64,000 nt of DNA from Mycolicibacterium peregrinum. GTDB lineage: Bacteria; Actinomycetota; Actinomycetes; Mycobacteriales; Mycobacteriaceae. The first letter of the stretch is position 1; each line of letters opens with the position of its first letter. The position numbers and the translations under genes were made by a program. Of the stretch, positions 57,977 to 64,000 are shown in pieces. The DNA is taken from positions 1 to 64,000 of the forward strand of contig NZ_LQPP01000004.1 in NCBI RefSeq assembly GCF_002102345.1, given 5' to 3'. The notes under the pieces are model-generated. The model made no database searches and was not told where the DNA came from. It saw only the letters and a program-made list of their open reading frames with translations.

Positions 57977-59291
57977 TGACGTCCCTGGTCATCGTCTTGC
58001 CATCCGGTGAAGACACGTCCGCGCCGTTCACATGCGGTTCTGGCTTCTCGTCGGAGTGCCGACCGAATCTCCACCACGGAAGCGACGTGAAGACCGCGTT
58101 GCGCGTCGCGGCGCTCGAGGCCGTCGCCGAACAGGCGATGTGAACCTGTTCGGAGGTATCAGTACCCGGTCGACACACGAGCACAAGATCGGTGGCCGAC
58201 GCGATCGCCTCCGGAACCGAACCCGAGGAACCAACGGTGCCGGCCTTGACAATCACGGTGGTGGACGAGTCGGGTTTGGCGATCGGTTCGTTCGTCACCT
58301 GCACAGGGCCGTGCTCTGAGGCGGCCAACTCGAGCAGTGCCGCGACCGTCGATGCGCCCGAGGAGGGCGAGGCTCCGACTACAACAATCGTCCGGCCCGC
58401 ATCGGGCGCACCCAGTTGCGCGTATAGCTTGCGGCCGAGCGCGATCTGATCGTCCCCCCACGCCGGACGCGGTGGTTGTCGGAGATCTACCACCGGGACG
58501 AGGATGCGGTCGACGGCATCGCTGAGCTCCGGGGCGTCCGATGAAAGCGAAACGAGCCCAGACCGTTTGCGCCGCGCCATCATGATCAACGGTACGAGTG
58601 CGCCGCCCAGGAAAACCCCCAGTGCCGCACCGATGGTCGCACGATGAGAACTGACGTAATCGGGCGTCGGAGGCTGCAACACCGGCAGCTTGCTCGACTG
58701 GGTGGCTTGAAGGCGGACCCTGTCACGCAACGCTTGAATCGCCGCTGCACCGGGGCCGTCCGCAGTCTGTTGCCACTGGCCGAGGGCCGGCAGAATCACC
58801 TGCATCTGTCGGTCGGTGCGTTCGGCAAGCTGCTGTCCGTACACATCGATCGTCATCTGTACCGCGCGGATGGCGTCGCTGCGCGACTTCTCGGTATCGC
58901 TGATCGCCACTACCGACGACTGGCCGTCCTGCACCACCTTCAGTTTCGGCGGCTTGTTCTTGCCCAGTCGGGCAGCCACCGCCTGGCCGAACCCGTCACC
59001 CGACAGATAGGCCACCTCACCGGCAACATATCGACCCGTGTTGTCCTGCGTCTGTGGCGTCGTTTGGCTTGCTCCACCCGCGATCGCCACCAGATCCGGC
59101 GGCTCGACAATGCGCACCAGCGCGGTCGCAGTGGTGTCCGCGGCCATCATGCTGAACAGAACGCTGCCAAGTCCTGCGCAGACACAAGCACCGATCACCG
59201 CTCCAGCCAGCAACTGCGTGATCCAATTGCGCGCTTCGACCCTCTTAATGGCAGCCAGAGCAGTCTGTGAGGCCGTTGTGTTCGCGGGCAA
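57969..59291 (-). CDS. Wzz-like polysaccharide co-polymerase with degenerate BY-kinase domain
   Basis: The protein has 440 residues. Two membrane helices (about 26-48 and 218-240) bracket an extracytoplasmic helical region, as in chain-length regulators. The cytosolic C-terminal part resembles a bacterial tyrosine kinase/MinD fold, but the P-loop reads GASPSSGASTVAALLEL, lacking the Walker Lys, and no Tyr-rich tail is present. It is therefore likely a pseudo-kinase regulating chain length with the polymerase. TTG 59291 is the earliest start after an in-frame stop. Confidence 0.75.
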   Translation of the reverse strand: MPANTTASQTALAAIKRVEARNWITQLLAGAVIGACVCAGLGSVLFSMMAADTTATALVRIVEPPDLVAIAGGASQTTPQTQDNTGRYVAGEVAYLSGDGFGQAVAARLGKNKPPKLKVVQDGQSSVVAISDTEKSRSDAIRAVQMTIDVYGQQLAERTDRQMQVILPALGQWQQTADGPGAAAIQALRDRVRLQATQSSKLPVLQPPTPDYVSSHRATIGAALGVFLGGALVPLIMMARRKRSGLVSLSSDAPELSDAVDRILVPVVDLRQPPRPAWGDDQIALGRKLYAQLGAPDAGRTIVVVGASPSSGASTVAALLELAASEHGPVQVTNEPIAKPDSSTTVIVKAGTVGSSGSVPEAIASATDLVLVCRPGTDTSEQVHIACSATASSAATRNAVFTSLPWWRFGRHSDEKPEPHVNGADVSSPDGKTMTRDVIV

Positions 59292-59348
59292 AACTGGTAT
59301 TCACCGCCCTTCCACTTTTGTTCGCCAAGTCACCGAGTAGCAAATGCG

Positions 59349-60857
59349 TCAATAGGCGCCTTTCCTCTTCAGAACGGCGCCAACTGTACGCCAGATGATC
59401 ACCAGGTCGCCGATCACGGACCAGTTGCCGGCATAGGACCGATCGAGCCGAACCCGGTCCTTATCCTCCAGATCAGAACGTCCGGATACCTGCCACAGAC
59501 CCGTCATTCCGGGCTTCACGTGCTCTCGGTGTTCCAGGAATGCGACATCCGTCCCGGCTTCGCCCGGCACCAGTGGGCGCGGCCCGACAATGCTCATCGA
59601 GCCGCCCAGCACGTTGAACAACTGAGGCAACTCGTCGAGGCTCGTGGCCCGTAGAAATTTGCCGACCTTCGTGACGCTGGACGACGATGATCGCTTGTTG
59701 AACATGCTCTCCGCATGCTGCTCATTGGTTTGCGGCAACTTGTCGGTGCCTACATGCATCGTCCTCAACTTGAAGATCCGGAATGTTTTCTGGTCGAGGC
59801 CGACCCTTTCTTGCCGGTAGAAGACCGGGCCCCAGTCGTCGAGCTTGATGGCCAGACCCGCAAGCGCGATGACCGGCAAGGCAATGATCGTGCCGATGGT
59901 GCCCAGCACGAGGTCCAGTATCCGCTTGGAGATCATCGACACCCGGTCGTGTGTGGGCGCTTCGATGACGAACAGCGGCAAATTCTCCAGCGGGCGCAGC
60001 TGGAGCCGGTGCGTCGCCACCTCAGTCAAGCCTGGAACCACAATGAGTTCAGTGTTGATCGCCTGCATTCGCCAAGCGAGGAATTTGACCTTCTCAGGCC
60101 CGAAGTTCCCGGCATAGACCGCGGCCAGGGCGTCAGCGCCTGCTGACGCCACGGCAGCCTCGACCTCGGCGTCGTTGTTGAAACCGAGAACGGGAACGGG
60201 ACCGGTGGGCAACTCGACGTTCTGCCCGATCAAGTCGCCGGCATCCGGGATGCAGACGCCGACAACCTGGTATCCCGCGCTCGGCGAGCGCTGGAAATAC
60301 TCGGACAACGTGCGCGCCGCATTGACATCGCCGAGCGCAACAACCCGGGAGAGGTAGCTTCCCCGCTTCCTACGTCGACGCACGTCGGCGCGCAACAGGT
60401 GCCTGACCACGAACAGACCGATCAACCCCAGGCCGAACGTCACTCCGAACTGGATCCGCGAGATCGGCATGTCCAGGAAAACCTCGGCCGCCGCAGCAAG
60501 CGCGAACGTCCAACCGGTCGCCACTCCGACGAGTCGGTATTCCTCGGCCTGCTGCCCCACCAACGTGAGATCGCGCGAATGCACATATCCGAGCGCGATC
60601 AGCCAGCCGATGTAGATCCCGATCGAAAACGCCGTGGCGGTGGTGAAGCTGGCGAAATGACGGTGCGCCAGCGAAGTTCCGATCCATTCCGCGAAGACAA
60701 CGACCACTGCGAGGACCACGGCATCGGCGACCAAAACACGCCGGCGGTAGGCGGATCGCCATCTACGGGCTCGCGCGTGTGCCATCGAGGGGGACACATC
60801 CGCGGCCCCAAAAGCGCCGGGCTTCATTTCGGTGGACGCAGGCAGACGCTTATTCAT
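59349..60857 (-). CDS. WbaP/CpsE-like initiating sugar transferase
   Basis: The protein has 502 residues. Five N-terminal membrane helices lead to a CoA-binding-like domain (about 150-290) and the C-terminal bacterial sugar transferase domain. Its motifs are KRILDLVLGTIG, FRIFKLRTM, TSLDELPQLFNVLGGSMSIV, GPRPLVPGE and KPGMTGLWQVSGRS. It transfers hexose-1-phosphate to undecaprenyl phosphate to start the repeat unit. It is the first gene of the minus-strand run and is divergent from the BcsB-like gene. Confidence 0.93.
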   Translation of the reverse strand: MNKRLPASTEMKPGAFGAADVSPSMAHARARRWRSAYRRRVLVADAVVLAVVVVFAEWIGTSLAHRHFASFTTATAFSIGIYIGWLIALGYVHSRDLTLVGQQAEEYRLVGVATGWTFALAAAAEVFLDMPISRIQFGVTFGLGLIGLFVVRHLLRADVRRRRKRGSYLSRVVALGDVNAARTLSEYFQRSPSAGYQVVGVCIPDAGDLIGQNVELPTGPVPVLGFNNDAEVEAAVASAGADALAAVYAGNFGPEKVKFLAWRMQAINTELIVVPGLTEVATHRLQLRPLENLPLFVIEAPTHDRVSMISKRILDLVLGTIGTIIALPVIALAGLAIKLDDWGPVFYRQERVGLDQKTFRIFKLRTMHVGTDKLPQTNEQHAESMFNKRSSSSSVTKVGKFLRATSLDELPQLFNVLGGSMSIVGPRPLVPGEAGTDVAFLEHREHVKPGMTGLWQVSGRSDLEDKDRVRLDRSYAGNWSVIGDLVIIWRTVGAVLKRKGAY

Positions 60858-61164
60858 AGTTGCTCCACGTGGTGTGGGTCAGAACCGGGAAACCTGACAT
60901 GTTCGTGAGCAGGTCGTTGACTCTGACCCGCGATTCAGACGGATGCGCGTTTGCTAGCACCACGGCCACCGAGTCGTCACCATCCTCACGTGTTCCCCGT
61001 GATTATGGCGCTCAGGTACTGGCGGGACAACGGTTTGAGCCGCCGCGCTCACTTATTAATGGTCGCAATGTGATTGCAACCGGCCCACTCGCCCCCACCA
61101 ACGCCGGTATAGTCCGACGCCAATGTGGGTGTCCGCAAACTGTGATACCGAAGGTGGGAAATTC
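60858..61164. promoter_or_regulatory. Divergent intergenic region of the polysaccharide locus
   Basis: This 307-bp region has no gene. It should hold promoters for the sugar transferase run (-) and the BcsB-like gene (+). An AT-rich TTATTAAT (61053-61060) and an inverted repeat at 61062-61080 are the only notable elements. Confidence 0.5.
61062..61080. promoter_or_regulatory. Inverted repeat, possible regulator site
   Basis: GTCGCAAT and ATTGCAAC flank GTG (7 of 8 positions symmetric). It sits mid-way in the divergent promoter region. The regulator is unknown. Confidence 0.35.
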
Positions 61165-63156
61165 GTGAATCCGGTCAGCACGGCGTCCTCACCCGATTCG
61201 GATTACCCGCGGCCAGCGAACCGCTCCCGTGGGCATCGATTTATGTTCGCATTAACCAATATTCGCTTGCTGTTAGCGCTATTCCTCGCTGCGAGCGCAC
61301 TCGCCGCACCCGCCTCTGCAGATCCCGAGACCAACACCCTCAATCTGGCGTGGCCGTCTCTCGGATTACCCCGCACGATCAATCTCAGCGCCGCCAACAG
61401 CAACCAAGATTTCACGGTGCCCGTGCCCGCCGGACTGAACGCGGTCAGACTGCACGGCGTTATTCACGCCCCGGTCAATCTCGGCCCTGGATTCTTGGAA
61501 GTCTCTGACCCAAGCGGCGGCTTTCTAGGAGCAGTGAACTTACCGCCGGTAGCCGCCAGTCAGGCGGTCACGCCCTTCACCGTTGACATTTCGGCTGCCC
61601 GCGTACGGGGCTCGGCGATCGGATTGTCGTTCACGGCACGACAGGCCGACAGCACCGGTCAGATCTGCGGGCCAATGCAACAGCTTCAAATCAGTGATCT
61701 GGATGTGGATTTCACCGGAACGGAGCCATCACCGGCGACCGTTGGCACGTTCTTTCCCCCGGTCCTTCAACGGGTTGTCATCTACGCTCCCAACGACGCG
61801 GATGCATCCGAGCAGCAGGCCGTGCTCACGTTGGCATCAGCCTTGGTCAAGCAGTACGCGCCCCAACCTCTCGGAATCGCTGTGATGAGTCAACCGCGAG
61901 GAACTACGCCACCGCCAACCGGACCGTTGACCCGTGCGGTCGTCGTCGAACGTGGTCCCGCCGGCCTCAACGTAGCCAACGCCGGGGCTGCCGGTGCGTA
62001 TCTCCGACTCTCTGGTCGCGGCGACGAACTGACCGCACAGACCTCGCTGATCGTCAATGACCTGCAGTCGTTGGCGCAGGTGGACACTGCCAGGGTGTAC
62101 CAGGCCGGCATCGGCCCCACTCCCAGTGGCGACGCCCTGACGTTTGACCAGCTCGGGATGAAAGGCCGGGCGGAGGTGCTGCGATCCGGAGATATGTCTG
62201 TCAGCACCGATCGAGCTGCGTTGGGGGCCGGTCGCATCCAGAACGCCCAAGTTCACCTACTTGCCGATTACACACCGGTGGCGAAAGACGATGCGGGAAC
62301 GGTGATGGTCCGTGCGAACGGCGTCGTCGTACACACCCAGGCCCTCGACCAGACCGGCCGACTTGACGCAACCTTCGACTTACCGAAGCAGGCGCTCACA
62401 CAACGGGTCAGTCTTGATTTCGCCCTGACCTACACTCCGCGTCAGCTGTGCGGGCCCATGATCGCGCCACTCACTTTTCAGGTCGACCCCCAGTCGACCC
62501 TGACCGTGAAGCGCGGCGGATCGGCGCCTGGCGGATTCAGCGCTCTGCCTTCGGAGTTCAGCCCAAAGTTCTACGTCGCGCTTGACGGAACCAGTCCAAA
62601 CCAGCTCGGTTACACCACTCGCCTCATCACTGACATCGCACGCCAGACGAAGGCTCAGTTGCTACCGCAGGTCGTGGACGTCAAAGCCGCGGCCGAGGCG
62701 TCCGATTCCGCGCTCATCGTGGCGAACGCAGACACGCTCAAACACACGACGCTGAACCCACCGCTCAACGGTGCCGGCTCGGCCCTCACCGTCGATCTGC
62801 CGACGCAGTTGCGCGCCGACATGACCAAGGGCCTCGGATCAGTCCAGGTCTTCGCCGACAGCCCACGCAACCGCACCGTTGCACTGGTCACGACCACCGA
62901 TTCGTGGTCTCTGGTCGATCCGCTGATCGACTATCTCGAAAGGCCAGACGTCAATTGGGCACAGCTGACCGGGGATGTACTGGCGGCCGGCGCAGCGGGA
63001 ACGCCCGTCAATGTGTCGATCCGCAGTGACGACAACGAGTCTGGGCTCGCGCAGTCAGGCGGTGGCCACGGACTCCAGATTGCGGGTGCCATCGTGCTCG
63101 CGGTGGCCGCGGCCATCGGTGGAGTTCTCCTGTGGCGGCGCAGATCCCGCAAATAG
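61165..63156 (+). CDS. BcsB-like secreted, C-terminally anchored polysaccharide-synthesis protein
   Basis: The protein has 663 residues. A signal segment (ALFLAASALAAPASADP) is followed by two repeats of a beta-sandwich plus alpha/beta layout, with VLQRVVIYAPNDADASEQQA, FDQLGMKGRAEVLRSGD, VSLDFALTYTPRQLCGP and GGFSALPSEFSPKFYVALDG. A C-terminal helix ends WRRRSRK. This pattern resembles BcsB, the extracytoplasmic partner of cellulose-type synthases. A matching glycosyltransferase would be expected to the right of the window. GTG 61165 follows AAGGTGGGA; ATG 61243 directly before the signal is an alternative. Confidence 0.55.
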   Translation: MNPVSTASSPDSDYPRPANRSRGHRFMFALTNIRLLLALFLAASALAAPASADPETNTLNLAWPSLGLPRTINLSAANSNQDFTVPVPAGLNAVRLHGVIHAPVNLGPGFLEVSDPSGGFLGAVNLPPVAASQAVTPFTVDISAARVRGSAIGLSFTARQADSTGQICGPMQQLQISDLDVDFTGTEPSPATVGTFFPPVLQRVVIYAPNDADASEQQAVLTLASALVKQYAPQPLGIAVMSQPRGTTPPPTGPLTRAVVVERGPAGLNVANAGAAGAYLRLSGRGDELTAQTSLIVNDLQSLAQVDTARVYQAGIGPTPSGDALTFDQLGMKGRAEVLRSGDMSVSTDRAALGAGRIQNAQVHLLADYTPVAKDDAGTVMVRANGVVVHTQALDQTGRLDATFDLPKQALTQRVSLDFALTYTPRQLCGPMIAPLTFQVDPQSTLTVKRGGSAPGGFSALPSEFSPKFYVALDGTSPNQLGYTTRLITDIARQTKAQLLPQVVDVKAAAEASDSALIVANADTLKHTTLNPPLNGAGSALTVDLPTQLRADMTKGLGSVQVFADSPRNRTVALVTTTDSWSLVDPLIDYLERPDVNWAQLTGDVLAAGAAGTPVNVSIRSDDNESGLAQSGGGHGLQIAGAIVLAVAAAIGGVLLWRRRSRK

Positions 63157-63294
63157 TTGCTTCAGCCGGAACAGCATGAGAGGACGTGCCGTGCAGAACA
63201 GGAGGCCCCAGCTGCATTCCATCGCGACGCTGACACGGACCAACGATCGATTCATACCGTCACCCGCCCTAGATGATTGCGAGGGCCTTATCCC

Positions 63295-64000
63295 ATGAAC
63301 CTGTCTCTGACCAGCGGTCTGATTCCGATAACCCTGCAGATTCTCGCACTGGCGGCGATCGTGGTCGCGATCGGACGTGGACGGTCCCGAGAATGGCTGC
63401 GACGATGGCTGCTCGTCGCGGTACTCGCTGGGGTGGGCCTGGCGGCGGCCGGACGACTGATCGTCCGCGATCAGGGTTGGTCAGCCGACGCCATCGCGTT
63501 CGGAACGGTCTTCTGGACTGCCATGCTCGGGTTTACTGCAACAGTCTTGATCGCAGGGTGGCGCGGGTCTGAGTGGTGGCGACGCCTGGTGGCAATTCTG
63601 TCGGTCGTGCTGGTCGTCGTGTGCGGGTTCTCCGCGCTCAACACGGCGACCGGATACTTTCCCACGGTCCGCGCGGCGTGGCTGCGGGTAACGCAGACTG
63701 AGCCAGAACAATGGATCGACGAATCCGAACTCGCCGCGTTGCAGCAGAAAGGTGAGGTACCCACCCGAGGTACCGTCGTGCGGGTGACCATCCCGGCCGA
63801 CGCTTCAGGCTTCGCGCACCGGACCGAGGTCGTGTACCTCCCGCCGGCCTGGTTCTCCAGCAACCCGCCGCCGCAACTGCCGGCGGTGATCATGATGGGC
63901 GGAGAGTTCAACCATCCCAACGACTGGCTCCAGTCCACGGAAGCGCTTCAAACACTGGACGACTTCGCAGCACTGCACCACGGCAATGCCCCTATCGTCG
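63295..64000 (+). CDS. Membrane-anchored esterase-family protein (partial, runs off right edge)
   Basis: 235 residues are visible. Three to four N-terminal membrane helices (about 1-125) are followed by a soluble part beginning RGTVVRVTIPADASGF and YLPPAWFSSNPP, then PAVIMMGGEFNHPNDW. This is the opening of the alpha/beta-hydrolase esterase family that includes antigen-85-like mycolyltransferases. The catalytic Ser lies beyond the window. It follows the BcsB-like gene by 138 bp and could edit or acylate the glycan. Confidence 0.7.
   Translation, partial: MNLSLTSGLIPITLQILALAAIVVAIGRGRSREWLRRWLLVAVLAGVGLAAAGRLIVRDQGWSADAIAFGTVFWTAMLGFTATVLIAGWRGSEWWRRLVAILSVVLVVVCGFSALNTATGYFPTVRAAWLRVTQTEPEQWIDESELAALQQKGEVPTRGTVVRVTIPADASGFAHRTEVVYLPPAWFSSNPPPQLPAVIMMGGEFNHPNDWLQSTEALQTLDDFAALHHGNAPIV

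Overview
The window comes from a high-GC actinobacterium, almost certainly a mycobacterium of the Mycolicibacterium type. The evidence is a complete egtABCDE ergothioneine operon, a type VII (ESX) secretion locus with eccB, eccC, eccD, eccE and mycP, a 13E12-type HNH gene, a PknH-sensor-type secreted protein and the ask-asd pair. Species and chromosomal position cannot be read from the sequence alone.

Left third (1-31.9 kb): an ESX locus dominated by one enormous reading frame. The minus strand is open from an ATG at 16963 to the left edge, at least 5,654 codons without a stop, and the 3' end lies outside the window. The protein starts with a WXG100-like/helical region and a Pro/Ala/Thr/Asp-rich linker. 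It then carries a shuffled array of enzyme-like modules: six papain-like Tox-PL (glutamine deamidase type) domains, five DUF1023-type alpha/beta-hydrolase domains, four GNAT-like domains, two GGDEF-like domains, and at least three 105-residue helical repeats at the edge. Immediately upstream, on the same strand, lie a WXG100 protein, a YbaB-like protein, an EspI-like MinD ATPase, mycosin (mycP), eccD and eccC. Interleaved on both strands are a second eccD (+), eccB (-), eccE (+) and a DUF5336-like membrane protein (+). No eccA, espG, PE or PPE gene is visible. The simplest reading is a dedicated type VII secretion machine and the giant multi-domain effector it exports.

Middle (31.9-49.1 kb): ordinary mycobacterial chromosome. 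It holds an acyltransferase, a GCS2-type carboxylate-amine ligase, a methyltransferase, a DUF222/HNH gene, egtA-B-C-D-E (minus, translationally coupled), a PknH-sensor-like secreted protein, a lipoprotein, a Fur-family regulator with a likely self-operator, a His/Met/Gly-rich membrane protein, ask-asd-DUF4185 and a nitroreductase-like protein.

Right (49.1-64 kb): a Wzx/Wzy-type extracellular polysaccharide locus. It has two GT4 glycosyltransferases, galU, two inverted paralogous beta-helix (pectate-lyase-like) secreted proteins, a Wzy-like polymerase, a Wzx-like flippase, a Wzz-like co-polymerase with a degenerate ATPase domain, and a WbaP-like initiating sugar transferase. Divergent from these are a BcsB-like secreted/anchored protein and the start of a membrane-anchored esterase that runs off the right edge.
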